Shown here: positions 12,532 through 23,759 of the stretch, piece after piece | Layout of the letters: every line of letters starts with the position of its first letter | How positions within the stretch are numbered: position 1 is the stretch's first letter | Assembly (NCBI RefSeq): GCF_001641285.1 | Contig: NZ_CP014841.1 | Span: 3,312,501-3,376,500 of the forward strand | Reading direction: 5' to 3' | Length of the DNA stretch: 64,000 nucleotides | Origin: Dyella thiooxydans | GTDB lineage: Bacteria > Pseudomonadota > Gammaproteobacteria > Xanthomonadales > Rhodanobacteraceae | Program-made: the position numbers and the translations under genes | Notes under the pieces: generated by a model | Database searches by the model: none | Told to the model about the DNA's origin: nothing | What the model saw: the letters and a program-made list of their open reading frames with translations, nothing else

Positions 12532-14382
12532 TCAGAACGCGACCTTGAACCCCAGGTTCACGCCGGTGTTCTTCTGGGTGCTGTCGCTGAAGCGGCTATT
12601 GACCGAAATCCAGCTGCTCACGCTCGGGGTCAGCTGGGCGGACAGGCCGATATCGGCGCTGCCCCAGGTCTTGTCGGGCACGAAGCCAGACAGCGCGAAG
12701 GTACCGCCCATGGTGTTCAGGCCGGCCATCACGGTGCGCGGGTCGGCTTTGCTGTCGTGGTTCCAGGCCAGCTCGACGAATGGAGCCATCTGCAGGTCGT
12801 TGACCTTCCACGAACCCATCAGGCGCCAGCCCAGCGAGCTGATCAGCGCGTCGCGCTGCTGACGGCCGAAGTACATCGCGGTCGAGTCGCTGCCGTTCTC
12901 GCTGTAGCCGTTGACCTTGATGGTCTGCCATTCGACGTGGGCGAATGGACCGGTCTTCAGCGACTGGCCGACGTTGAACCACCAGCCACCCTCGACGCCG
13001 CCGCCCAGGTGCGAACCGTCGGCCTTGCCGCTCTCGACGCGGAGGGCGGGACCGATCTGGATGCGCCGCTCGATGTCCTTGAAGTTCGACTGACCGAAGC
13101 TGGCAAAGCCGCCGACGTAGCCGCCGCCGTTGGAGTACGTGGCGAACAGCTGGCCGGAGATGTCCTGCAGCTTGTAACCACCGGTATTGCCCCGGAAGTC
13201 GGCCTTGTTCTGGCCTAGGCCCAGCGAGACGCCCACGGTGGTGTGGTCGCCGGTACGCACGTCCGCGCCGACGGTCAGGTTGGCGTTGTTGCTGGTGGTC
13301 TTGGGCGAGGCGTCGGTCGCGTCGAAGCGCTGGTGACCGTAGTCGAGTGCGGCGAACATGCGCGTGCCGCTGCCCTGGCCGTCGGCCAGCATCTCGTTGC
13401 GGATCGCCCGGTACTGCGCAGCGGTCGACGCCAGCGGAGCCTCACCCAGCATCGACACCTGGCCGGGAGCGGCGATTTCGGCCAGTACCACCTGGGAGAG
13501 CAGGCGGTGGGCGGCGGTGGTCGGATGCACGCCGTCAGCGAACAGGTAGGTCTGGTCGGTGCCGGCCGCATAGCTGTAGGGCAGGCCGGAGCCTTGCGGA
13601 CCGCACTGCACGGAACTCGAAGTCAGGCCGCAGGCAGCGTCGGTGACGTTGCTGAAGCCGTACGCACCGGGGTTGGCGATCACCTCGTTGATCAGCCCGT
13701 AGGTGTTCACCGGGATGACGTTCAGGCCGCCGGCGCTGAGCTGCGACAGGCCGCTGCTCAGCGTGCTGTTGTAGATCACCGAGAGCTGGGTCGCGCCGGC
13801 CGATGCCGCGGCACCGCCGGCCATCGCCGACGGGGTCTTGCCGATGTCCGGCAGGTTGTACACCACCACGTAGCGGCCGCCGGCCGCCTGCAGCTGGCCG
13901 AGCAGGCCGAGCTCGGTCTGCGCCGCGGTGGCGGTGCCGGTGACCAGTGCCGTGGTGTCGGTGGTGGTCGCGGTCAGGTAGAAGATGTCGTTGGCGCCGC
14001 CCCACACCTGGTACAGCGCATTGGGGTCGGCCTGGCCACCGGTCGCGGTCAGGTACATGCCCAGCTGCTGCGGCAGGGTCGGGATCGGACCGGCCGAGGA
14101 GTTGTTGACCAGGCCGGCACCGCCGAAGGCGAAGTTGGTGCCGCCCAGCAGCGAGGCGGTGGTGGGATGACCCAAGCCATCGGCGACCAGCTCGGCAGCG
14201 GTCTCGCCCGGGTTGGTGGTGAAGCGTGTGGGCGACGGCGCGCCGAGGGCGAGCGACAGGTTGCCACCGTCGCTGAGGCTGTCGCCGATGATGACGACCT
14301 GGCTGAACTGGGTGGCACTGGCAGCCTGGCTGGCCAGCAGACCGGCGACGACGGCGCCGACGAGAAGACGGGTACGGGGCAT
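12532..14382 (-). CDS. GDSL-family autotransporter esterase/lipase (EstA-like)
   Basis: A 616-residue type Va autotransporter. A signal peptide (1-23) precedes an SGNH/GDSL esterase passenger. Nucleophile Ser35 is in GDSLSDGGN, the GxND block has Asn131 in WGGANDIF, and Asp283/His286 are in ADGVHPT. The C-terminal ~280 residues form a beta-barrel translocator with alternating hydrophobic strands, ending in Phe as expected for BAM recognition. It should hydrolyse short- to medium-chain esters while anchored on the outer surface. EstA relatives affect rhamnolipid production and motility in Pseudomonas, but that role is not shown here. It converges on a shared terminator. Confidence 0.92.
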   Translation of the reverse strand: MPRTRLLVGAVVAGLLASQAASATQFSQVVIIGDSLSDGGNLSLALGAPSPTRFTTNPGETAAELVADGLGHPTTASLLGGTNFAFGGAGLVNNSSAGPIPTLPQQLGMYLTATGGQADPNALYQVWGGANDIFYLTATTTDTTALVTGTATAAQTELGLLGQLQAAGGRYVVVYNLPDIGKTPSAMAGGAAASAGATQLSVIYNSTLSSGLSQLSAGGLNVIPVNTYGLINEVIANPGAYGFSNVTDAACGLTSSSVQCGPQGSGLPYSYAAGTDQTYLFADGVHPTTAAHRLLSQVVLAEIAAPGQVSMLGEAPLASTAAQYRAIRNEMLADGQGSGTRMFAALDYGHQRFDATDASPKTTSNNANLTVGADVRTGDHTTVGVSLGLGQNKADFRGNTGGYKLQDISGQLFATYSNGGGYVGGFASFGQSNFKDIERRIQIGPALRVESGKADGSHLGGGVEGGWWFNVGQSLKTGPFAHVEWQTIKVNGYSENGSDSTAMYFGRQQRDALISSLGWRLMGSWKVNDLQMAPFVELAWNHDSKADPRTVMAGLNTMGGTFALSGFVPDKTWGSADIGLSAQLTPSVSSWISVNSRFSDSTQKNTGVNLGFKVAF

Positions 14383-15037
14383 GTGTTGAAGCTCCTGAAG
14401 CCGGGTTGGTTTTGTTATGACCGGGTTACGTTAATCCCTTCCATACCGGAGCGCATGCTGCGTTGCATCGCGCCGGGACGAGCATGTTGGCGGATACGCC
14501 GTCATCAGTCGAACAGGTGTTCGACCGCGCCGCCGTTGGTGAGCACGCTGGAAAGATCCGCTAGCGGGACCTGCAGCGCCCCCGTTGGCTGCCTGGCCGG
14601 GTCAGGATCGGTGGCAGATGAGGATGTGGCCGGGGGCGGCACTGCGGCCGGCACGGGCACGACCCGGCTGACCGGGATCGCTCCCCGGTGGCCGCCGGCG
14701 ATCTCCACGAACTTGCAAGCCGTGGCTGCGCCAGCGCGGTCGCGGCGCATGCGCGGATAGCGCGGCTGTCCCGCCAATGCCTAGTTGCCCCGAACATGCA
14801 ATCGCCTCATGCCGGGAGGACGAGGTCGGGAGGCAAGCCCCTCCGCCAGCGTGATGCCCCCGGCGCACGGCAGGCGGCGTGGGTCGCCTTGCCGATCGGC
14901 CCGCCGCAGAAGGCCCTGGCACTCCACCCAGAGCTTCGCAGGCAACCGCACGCCCACTTGCGCAGCGGGTGCAGCGGTCAGCCGATCCGGCTCCCGATGG
15001 ATGCGGCCCGCACATCCGGCGCGGGCCGTCCTTTCTG
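14383..15037. other. Intergenic region between esterase and tex genes
   Basis: 655 bases. On the minus strand a 90-codon frame with a TTG start (14505-14777) encodes a Pro/Ala/Val-rich sequence that I do not recognise, and no ribosome-binding site supports it. The coding signal is weak in every frame. A GC-rich inverted repeat (GCGGCCCGC / GCGGGCCG) near 15003-15031 follows the tex stop but lacks a T-tract on the tex side. The region could hold a decayed gene or long untranslated regions. Confidence 0.4.
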
Positions 15038-17368
<2,331 letters not shown>

Positions 17369-17461
17369 GGTCGAGCGGGGTTTCCTTGCAAACGGTGCAC
17401 CGCGTGGGCGCGAAGCGGCCGCCGATGATAACAAGCGGGCTCGCGCGGTCGGTGCGAGCAG

Positions 17462-17487
17462 AAAAACGCCGCGGCAAGGCCGCGGCG
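17462..17487 (-). terminator. Rho-independent terminator after the RDD gene
   Basis: On the minus strand an 8-bp stem CGCCGCGG / CCGCGGCG with a 5-base loop runs directly into TTTTT. It lies 23 bases after the RDD gene stop and separates it from tex. Confidence 0.85.
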
Positions 17488-17509
17488 TGGCTTGTCGCGG
17501 TGCCCGGCG

Positions 17510-18283
17510 TCAGGCGTCGAAACGGCTGCCGGAGGGGCTCTGGTCCCGATGGCGGTCGCTGCGCTGTGCGGCTGCGCGGCCGTTGAGCACCAGCGTACCG
17601 GCGATCATGTCGTGCAGCGCCTGTTTGCGCTGCGTCCAGCCGGCCATCATGAAGCCGAAAAACAGGATGATCGCGCTGAGCATCTTGGCCGGATAACGGC
17701 CGAGAGCCCGCGGCAGCGAGATGCGCGCGCCGTGAAGATCGGTGACGCGGATGCTCAGCGCCATCTTGCCCAGCGTCGCCTGCCAGCTCGAGCTTTCGCA
17801 CAGTGCGAAGTAGAGCCACGCAACGACGAAGGTGACCAGGCTGGCCGGCCCGATCGCCCCGTAGAACTGGCTGTAGGCGTGCAGGATCGCCTCGGCGTTG
17901 CCGGTCGCACCCTGGATCGCATTGCTCAACTGCTCCTGCGCGGCCTCCGCCCCCATCGCCGTCATGATCAGCTTGTTGGGGATGTAGAGCACCAGCGAAT
18001 CGACGATGTAGGCCGCGAAGCGTTTCCAGAACCCCGCGTAGTCTTCCAGCGCCACCGTGGTGGCCTGTTCCGGCAGCGGCGCGGCGGAAAACGGCGGGGG
18101 CGTGGCGGACGTTGCCTGGTTCAGCTCGTCGGGGAACAGCGAGGCGAGCGGCTGCCAGTCGGCCAGGCCGTCGTACCAGCCCAGGTCGTCACCGGCCACC
18201 TGGCCGCTGCGTAGCCACTGACGGACGTCGGCTTCCTTGTAGGGGCCGTGGCGTTCGCCGTTGCGGCCGATCCAGATTTCCAT
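17510..18283 (-). CDS. GYF_2/RDD domain membrane protein
   Basis: A 257-residue protein. The N-terminal 55 residues are a GYF_2-type domain (IWIGRNGERHGPYKEADVRQWL, GWYDGLADWQPL), a proposed protein-interaction module. A Pro/Ala linker leads to an RDD domain (about 82-235) with three hydrophobic segments, including the region after GFWKRFAAYIVDSLVLYI and LGKMALSIRVTDLHG. RDD proteins are thought to be transporters or membrane scaffolds; no substrate is evident. It follows mnmG in the same direction, 66 bases downstream. Confidence 0.88.
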   Translation of the reverse strand: MEIWIGRNGERHGPYKEADVRQWLRSGQVAGDDLGWYDGLADWQPLASLFPDELNQATSATPPPFSAAPLPEQATTVALEDYAGFWKRFAAYIVDSLVLYIPNKLIMTAMGAEAAQEQLSNAIQGATGNAEAILHAYSQFYGAIGPASLVTFVVAWLYFALCESSSWQATLGKMALSIRVTDLHGARISLPRALGRYPAKMLSAIILFFGFMMAGWTQRKQALHDMIAGTLVLNGRAAAQRSDRHRDQSPSGSRFDA

Positions 18284-18349
18284 GTGAGCATGCCTCGCGG
18301 TGTTTCGAACCGCGTCATGATGCCATGGAGCCGGGTCATGCAGCGCCGA

Positions 18350-20224
18350 CTAGGCCGCCCGGCGCTTCAGGTGCACCAGCAGCAGCGAGATCGCGGCGGG
18401 CGTGACACCGCTGATCCGCGCCGCCTGGCCGATCGTCGCCGGCAGCGCGCGCTTGAGCTTGAGCAGCACCTCGGCGGACAGGCCGCGCACCGTGTCGTAG
18501 TCGAACCCGTCCGGGATCGCCGTGTGCTCGTGGCGGCGCTGGCGCTCGATCTCCTCGCGCTGGCGCTCGAGATAGCCGGCGTACTTGGTCTGTACCTCGA
18601 CCTGGGCGGCCACGTGCTCGTGCTCGACGGCGGGACCCAGTTCGGGCACCGAGGCCAGTTTCGCGTAATCCAGCTCGGGGCGGCGCAGGAGGTCCAGCGC
18701 GTTGGTCTCGCGGCTGACCGCGATGCCCAGATGCCGCTCGATCGCGGCGCCCAGCGCGTTGTTCGGCGCGGCCCACAGCGCACCGAGCCGCTGCGTTTCG
18801 CGCTCTACCGCCTCGCGCTTGGCGCGCAGCGCGTCGAAGCGCACGGCCGGCACCACGCCCAGTGCATGGCCGGTCTCGGACAGGCGCAGATCCGCGTTGT
18901 CCTCGCGCAGATGCAGCCGGTATTCGGCGCGCGAGGTGAACATCCGATACGGCTCGAGGGTGCCGTTGGTGGTGAGGTCGTCGATCAGCACGCCGATGTA
19001 GGCCTCGTCGCGGCGCGGATACCACGGCGCCTTGCCCTGCGTGGCGAGCGCGGCGTTCAGGCCGGCGACCACGCCCTGCGCGGCCGCTTCCTCGTAGCCG
19101 GTGGTGCCGTTGATCTGGCCGGCGAAGTACAGCCCGCCGATGGCTTTGGTCTCCAGCCACGGCTGCAGGCCGCGCGGATCGAAGTAGTCGTATTCGATGG
19201 CGTAGCCGGGGCGGGTGATGTGCGCGTTCTCGAAGCCCTTGATCGAGCGCACCAGTTCCAGCTGCACGTCGAACGGCAGCGAGGTGGAGATGCCGTTGGG
19301 ATAGATCTCGAAAGTATCGAGCCCTTCCGGCTCGATGAATACCTGATGCGAGCCCTTGTCGGCGAAGCGCACCACCTTGTCCTCGATCGACGGGCAGTAG
19401 CGCGGGCCGGTGCCTTCGATCTGGCCGCTGTAGAGCGGCGAGCGGTCCAGCGCGCCGCGGATCAGCTCGTGCGTGCGTCCGGAGGTGTGGGTGATCCAGC
19501 AGCTGACCTGGCGCGGGTGCTCCTCGCGCGAGCCCAGATAGGAGAACACCGGCGCCGGATCGTCGCCGGGCTGCTCTTCCAGCTCGCTGAAATCGATGCT
19601 GCGCAGGTCAATACGGGGCGGCGTGCCGGTCTTCAGGCGATCGGCGGCCACGGGCAGCTCGCGCAGGCGCTGCGCCAGGGTGGTGGCGGGTGGGTCGCCG
19701 GCGCGGCCCCCGGCATATTGGGCCGGGCCGATGTGGATCTTGCCGGCCAGGAACGTGCCGGCGGTGAGCACCACGGCCGGGGCGTGGAAGCTCACGCCCA
19801 TCTGGGTGACCACGCCGGTGATCCGGCCGCCCTCGATGATCAGGTCGTCGACCGCCTGCTGGAACAAGTCCAGATTCGGCTGGGTCTCGACGATCCGGCG
19901 GATCGCCGCTTTATATAGAGCGCGGTCCGCCTGGCACCGGGTGGCGCGTACGGCCGGACCCTTGGAGGCATTGAGCGTGCGCCACTGGATGCCGGCGCGG
20001 TCGGCGGCCTGCGCCATCGCGCCACCCAGTGCGTCCACCTCCTTGACCAGATGCCCCTTGCCGATGCCGCCGATGGCCGGGTTGCAGCTCATCTGGCCGA
20101 TCGTCTCGATGTTGTGGCTGAGCAGCAGCGTGCGTGCGCCGGTGCGGGCCGCGGCCAGGGCGGCCTCGGTGCCGGCGTGGCCGCCGCCGACCACGATGAC
20201 GTCGTAAGGTGTCGGGTGACGCAT
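18350..20224 (-). CDS. mnmG: tRNA uridine-5-carboxymethylaminomethyl(34) synthesis enzyme
   Basis: A 624-residue FAD-binding enzyme (also called GidA) that works with MnmE to place the cmnm5 group on U34 of certain tRNAs. The Rossmann motif GGGHAG is at 13-18. [20 protein letters not shown], the paired signature [12 protein letters not shown], and the C-terminal helical domain contacting MnmE and tRNA are all present. Full length. The start ATG at 20224 is the family's usual start; the open frame continues 39 codons upstream without support. mnmE is not in the window. Confidence 0.97.
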   Translation of the reverse strand: MRHPTPYDVIVVGGGHAGTEAALAAARTGARTLLLSHNIETIGQMSCNPAIGGIGKGHLVKEVDALGGAMAQAADRAGIQWRTLNASKGPAVRATRCQADRALYKAAIRRIVETQPNLDLFQQAVDDLIIEGGRITGVVTQMGVSFHAPAVVLTAGTFLAGKIHIGPAQYAGGRAGDPPATTLAQRLRELPVAADRLKTGTPPRIDLRSIDFSELEEQPGDDPAPVFSYLGSREEHPRQVSCWITHTSGRTHELIRGALDRSPLYSGQIEGTGPRYCPSIEDKVVRFADKGSHQVFIEPEGLDTFEIYPNGISTSLPFDVQLELVRSIKGFENAHITRPGYAIEYDYFDPRGLQPWLETKAIGGLYFAGQINGTTGYEEAAAQGVVAGLNAALATQGKAPWYPRRDEAYIGVLIDDLTTNGTLEPYRMFTSRAEYRLHLREDNADLRLSETGHALGVVPAVRFDALRAKREAVERETQRLGALWAAPNNALGAAIERHLGIAVSRETNALDLLRRPELDYAKLASVPELGPAVEHEHVAAQVEVQTKYAGYLERQREEIERQRRHEHTAIPDGFDYDTVRGLSAEVLLKLKRALPATIGQAARISGVTPAAISLLLVHLKRRAA

Positions 20225-20421
20225 GGAACTGACCTGCTGGGTCCAAAAGTGGACGCGATAGGGCGGTATGGTACGGCGACCCCGCATCCGGGGTATCGAT
20301 CCGAGCGACTGGCATGTTTCATGCAAAACGTGCCCCAGCACTTTTCACGGGCAGACGCGGCGCCGCAAGGCGCGCCGAGATGGAACGACAGGGGTTCCAT
20401 TGCGTGCCGGGAAAAGGAAGC

Positions 20422-20453
20422 GACGGCGGCGCCTTCGGGCGCCGTCTTTTTTT
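20422..20453 (+). terminator. Orphan Rho-independent terminator
   Basis: GACGGC/GCCGTC plus GCC/GGC stem with a TTCG tetraloop and a 3-base bulge, followed by seven T's. It is oriented on the plus strand, but no plus-strand gene lies upstream, since mnmG is divergent. It may end a small RNA beginning somewhere in 20230-20330. Confidence 0.8.
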
Positions 20454-20467
20454 GTCCCTCCAAAACG

Positions 20468-20499
20468 CCAAGCCCCGCGCCGGGCGGCGCGGGGCTTGG
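20468..20499. terminator. Strong 14-bp hairpin, possible terminator
   Basis: A perfect 14-bp stem (CCAAGCCCCGCGCC / GGCGCGGGGCTTGG) with a GGGC loop. It is followed by GTTT on the plus side and by CGTTTT on the minus side, so it may stop transcription in either direction. It comes 15 bases after the first orphan terminator. Confidence 0.6.
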
Positions 20500-20734
20500 G
20501 TTTAGAGATCTGGCGTCCGGCGGTCTCAGGAACAGGGGGAATCCAGGATGACCGTGTTGCCGGACGCCAGAAACCGGAAATTCGTGGACCGATCTTCGAG
20601 TCCGCACTACCGGAGGCGTGGGCCGATGTTGGCCTCGAACGCGTGAACCCGATGTGACTGGAACGGCTTTTTTGGCCGAGTCACGGCAGCTCGTGACGTA
20701 GCGCGTCAGTCACGTGATCGGGTACCAAAAAAAG

Positions 20735-20750
20735 TGTGATCGACGTCACG
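20735..20750 (+). promoter_or_regulatory. CRP/Clp-type binding site
   Basis: TGTGATCGACGTCACG fits TGTGA-N6-TCAC(A/G), the symmetric site of CRP-family regulators (Clp in xanthomonads). It ends 4 bases before the sigma-54-like promoter and 61 bases before the start codon of the 61-residue protein gene. Sequence match only. Confidence 0.6.
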
Positions 20751-20754
20751 TGGT

Positions 20755-20770
20755 TGGCACGCGCGATGCA
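20755..20770 (+). promoter_or_regulatory. Sigma-54-like (-24/-12) promoter
   Basis: TGGCAC-GCGCG-ATGCA closely fits TGGCAC-N5-TTGCA, and the invariant GG (20756-20757) and GC (20768-20769) are separated by exactly ten bases. It lies 42 bases upstream of the start codon of the small protein gene. Upstream GTGAC/GTCAC dyads could be activator sites. Confidence 0.65.
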
Positions 20771-20811
20771 TTTACCCCGACAAGCCAACCAACACCTCAA
20801 GGGGGAGTGTC

Positions 20812-20997
20812 ATGGAACTGAGCCTCAACTTCGAACCCGTCTATCAGCAGCATGATCTGTGGATGGAGATCGGTCGCGTCGAACTGGCGATGGAGCAGCT
20901 GGCCCGTCGTACCGAGCAGGAGCGGGTCGTGCTGCGTCCGCGCCTGGAATCGCGTCGCCATCGTCTGCTCGAGCAGCTGCAGCAGCTCAGCGCCTGA
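20812..20997 (+). CDS. Small conserved-looking protein of unknown function (61 aa)
   Basis: A 61-residue highly charged protein that I do not recognise. It has no signal peptide or membrane segment. Residues about 15-60 are predicted to be largely helical, with Leu/Ile at heptad-like spacing (WMEIGRVELAMEQLARRTEQ, then LLEQLQQLSA), so a short coiled coil is likely. A strong Shine-Dalgarno (AAGGGGGAG) precedes the ATG. The upstream CRP-like site and sigma-54-like promoter make it a regulated gene rather than a chance frame. pepN converges 90 bases downstream. Confidence 0.75.
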   Translation: MELSLNFEPVYQQHDLWMEIGRVELAMEQLARRTEQERVVLRPRLESRRHRLLEQLQQLSA

Positions 20998-21087
20998 GGT
21001 ACCGCTCCCGGCCATCGGCCCGGCGTCGAGTTGCGACTCCGCTCCGCCGATGGTCCAGGACGGGCCCAAGCGCCACGTCCACTGGTT

Positions 21088-23724
21088 TCAGCGCGACAGC
21101 ACGCTGGCCACGATCTCCGAAAGATTGCGCGAGAGCCCCGGCCGGCCGGCCAGGTCGGACAGGGCTTGCCGGGCCATCTCGCGCCGGACCGGTTCGAGTC
21201 GTTGCCAGCCGTTGAACGCGGTTGCCAGGCGGGCGGCGATCTGCGGGTTGAGTGAGTCCAGCGTCGCCAGCCGCTCGGCCAGCAGCCGGTAACCGGCGCC
21301 ATCGGCGCGGTGGAAGCCGCTCGGGTTGCCGCTGGCGAACGTGCCCAGCAGTGCGCGGGCGCGGTTGGGATTCTTCAGTGTGAAGGCCGGATCCTGCTCC
21401 AGCGCCTGCACGCGGCCGAGTGCGGGTTCGCCGGGGATCTGCGCCTGTACGGCAAACCACTTGTCCATCGCCAGCGGATTGTCCGCGTGGCGCCGGCGGA
21501 AGTCGGCCAGGGCGTCGGTCGCTTCCGCGGCACCGCCACGGACGAGCACTCCCAGCGCGGCCAGCCGATCGGTCATGCCGCTGGCCGAGCGGTACTGCGC
21601 GTCGGCCAGGGCGTGGGCGGTGTCGACGGCGACCAGGGCCAGCAGCTCCAGCACCCGTCGCTGGAGCCGGCGGCGAGCCTTGCCCGCGGCATCCAGCGCC
21701 GGCGGGCCGGGGGCATACAGTTCGCGATAGCGCCGTTCCAGCGCCTCGGCCCCAATCACCCGGCCGAGCCGGCGTTGCATGACCTGGCGAAGCTCATGGA
21801 TCTGTGCCGGATCCACCGCCTCCTGCCGTTCGGCCAGCTCGATCTCGCCCGGCGGGGTCAGCAGGTCGGCGAGCAGTGCGGCGTCGAGTCCGGGCTCGAC
21901 GAACAGCTGCCTCAGGGCGCTGCTCCAGGCGTCCAACGCCTCTGCGCCGCCCGTGCGGCAATCATCGAATGCGCGCGCGGCCAGTTGCTGACCGGCCTCC
22001 CAGCGGTTGAACCCGTCCGGATCGTGGGTGAGCAGCAGCGCCAGCTCGGCAGGCGCGTAACCGCATTCCAGCAGCACCGGTGCGGAGAACCCGCGCAGCA
22101 GCGACGGCACCGGTGCGTGCGGTATCCGTTCGAAGGTGAAGCTCCGTTCGGACGCGTCGAGCACCACCACGGTCTCGGTGCCGCACGCTTCACCGTCCAG
22201 GTGCAGCGGCAGCATGTTGCCGTCGCGATCGAACAGGGCGAGCTTCACCGGGATCGGCACGGCGTGCTTGTCCGGCTGCGATGCGGACGGTGGCGTGTGC
22301 TGCGACAGGGTGAGCGTGTAGCGCTGCGCGCCCTCGTCGTAGCGGCCACGCGCGCGCAGCCGCGGCGTACCGGACTGGCCGTACCAGGCGAGGTAGGGCA
22401 TCAGGTCGATGCCGTTTGCCGCGCCGAGCGCGCCGAGGAAATCCTCCAGTGTCGCCGCGCGGCCATCGTTGTCCGCGAAGTAGCGGTCCATGCCGCGGCG
22501 GAAACCCTCCGTACCTAGCCGGCCGGCGAGCATGCGCACCAGCTCGGCGCCCTTCTCGTAGACGGTAGCGGTGTAGAAGTTGTTGATCTCGCGGTATTCG
22601 GCCGGGCGCACCGGATGCGCCAGCGGGCCGGCATCCTCGGGGAACTGCGCGCGGCGCAGCAGGGCGACGTCCTCGATGCGCTTGAGCGAGGGCGAGTTCA
22701 TGTCGGCGGAGAACTGCTGCTCGCGGAACACCGTGAGGCCCTCCTTCAGCGACAGCTGGAACCAGTCGCGGCAGGTGACACGGTTGCCGCTCCAGTTGTG
22801 GAAATACTCGTGCGCGACCACGGCTTCCACCCCCTTGTACTCGTCGTCGGTGGTGGTGTCCGGGTCTGCCAGAAGGTACTTCGCGTTGAAGATGTTCAGG
22901 CCCTTGTTCTCCATCGCGCCCATGTTGAAGTCATGGGTGGCAACGACGTGGAACACGTCCAGGTCGTAGCTGCGGCCGTAGGCCTGCTCGTCCCAACGCA
23001 TCGAATGCTCCAGCGCGTCCATCGCGTAGTGGCAGCTGTCGATCGCGTTGGCCTCGGACCAGATCACCAGCTTCACCGCGCGGCCTTCGGCGGTGACGTA
23101 GTCGCGCTCGATCTTCTCCAGTCGCCCGGCGACCAGCGCGAACAGGTAGCAGGGCTTCGGGTGCGGATCGACGAAGCGGGCCCAGTGGCGGCCGTCCGGC
23201 AGCTCGCCGGCGCCGTCGGGATTGCCGCCGGCCAGCAGCACCGGGAAGCGCGCCTTGTCCGCGCGCAGGGTCACCGTGTAACGAGCCAGCACGTCGGGGC
23301 GGTCGGGGAAGAAGGTGATGTGACGGAAACCCTCGGCCTCGCACTGGGTCAGCAGGAAGCCGGCCTCGCGGCTGCCGGACAGGTACAGGCCCTCCAGCGC
23401 GGTATTGGCGGCCGGCTGCACGCGCACGCGGGTGGTCAGCACGCTGCCGTCGCGCATGCCGCTCACCTCGAGCACGTGGTCGGTGTGGCGCCACCGGCCC
23501 GGGTCCAGCGGCGTGCCGTCCACCGCGATCGACAGCAGCTCCAGTCCCTCGCCATCCAGCCGCAGCGGCGCATCGACCTCGCTGCGCAGGGTGAGGTGGG
23601 CGGTGACTTCGCTGCTGTCGATGCCGAGATCGAACTCCAGGACGACGTCGCTCACCCGCCAGGCGGGCGGGGTGTAGTCGGCAAGGCGGATCGCTGCGGC
23701 AGAGGTTTCAGGACGTGCGGACAT
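21088..23724 (-). CDS. pepN: Aminopeptidase N (M1 family)
   Basis: An 878-residue zinc aminopeptidase that removes N-terminal residues from peptides in the cytoplasm. The exopeptidase motif GAMEN is at 269-273. The zinc site HEYFH is at 305-309 with the third ligand Glu328 in LKEGLT. The following FREQQFSADMNSP is typical of the E. coli-type PepN. An Ig-like DUF3458 domain and a C-terminal helical domain complete the normal length. The neighbour upstream (aldose epimerase gene) is divergent, with 35 bases between starts. Confidence 0.97.
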   Translation of the reverse strand: MSARPETSAAAIRLADYTPPAWRVSDVVLEFDLGIDSSEVTAHLTLRSEVDAPLRLDGEGLELLSIAVDGTPLDPGRWRHTDHVLEVSGMRDGSVLTTRVRVQPAANTALEGLYLSGSREAGFLLTQCEAEGFRHITFFPDRPDVLARYTVTLRADKARFPVLLAGGNPDGAGELPDGRHWARFVDPHPKPCYLFALVAGRLEKIERDYVTAEGRAVKLVIWSEANAIDSCHYAMDALEHSMRWDEQAYGRSYDLDVFHVVATHDFNMGAMENKGLNIFNAKYLLADPDTTTDDEYKGVEAVVAHEYFHNWSGNRVTCRDWFQLSLKEGLTVFREQQFSADMNSPSLKRIEDVALLRRAQFPEDAGPLAHPVRPAEYREINNFYTATVYEKGAELVRMLAGRLGTEGFRRGMDRYFADNDGRAATLEDFLGALGAANGIDLMPYLAWYGQSGTPRLRARGRYDEGAQRYTLTLSQHTPPSASQPDKHAVPIPVKLALFDRDGNMLPLHLDGEACGTETVVVLDASERSFTFERIPHAPVPSLLRGFSAPVLLECGYAPAELALLLTHDPDGFNRWEAGQQLAARAFDDCRTGGAEALDAWSSALRQLFVEPGLDAALLADLLTPPGEIELAERQEAVDPAQIHELRQVMQRRLGRVIGAEALERRYRELYAPGPPALDAAGKARRRLQRRVLELLALVAVDTAHALADAQYRSASGMTDRLAALGVLVRGGAAEATDALADFRRRHADNPLAMDKWFAVQAQIPGEPALGRVQALEQDPAFTLKNPNRARALLGTFASGNPSGFHRADGAGYRLLAERLATLDSLNPQIAARLATAFNGWQRLEPVRREMARQALSDLAGRPGLSRNLSEIVASVLSR

Positions 23725-23759
23725 GGCGGTGAGGCTGTCTGGGGACCGGTCAGGCTAAC

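Larger units (their letters stand above)
20225..20811. other. Regulatory intergenic region between mnmG and the 61-residue protein
   Basis: 587 bases without a convincing gene but rich in structure. It contains an orphan terminator (20422-20453), a 14-bp perfect hairpin (20468-20499), an inverted repeat TGGCGTCCGGC / GCCGGACGCCA at 20511-20521 and 20559-20569, several GTGAC/GTCAC dyads from 20654 on, a CRP-like site and a sigma-54-like promoter. The individual elements are listed separately. Confidence 0.7.

Noticed and set aside
14505-14777. 90-codon TTG-start frame in the esterase-tex gap as a gene
   Set aside because: No Shine-Dalgarno, no recognisable motif and Pro/Ala bias; kept only as a note on the gap.
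20314-20505. 63-codon plus-strand frame downstream of mnmG start
   Set aside because: It runs through the strong terminator at 20422-20453 and the 14-bp hairpin, which a real coding region would not tolerate.
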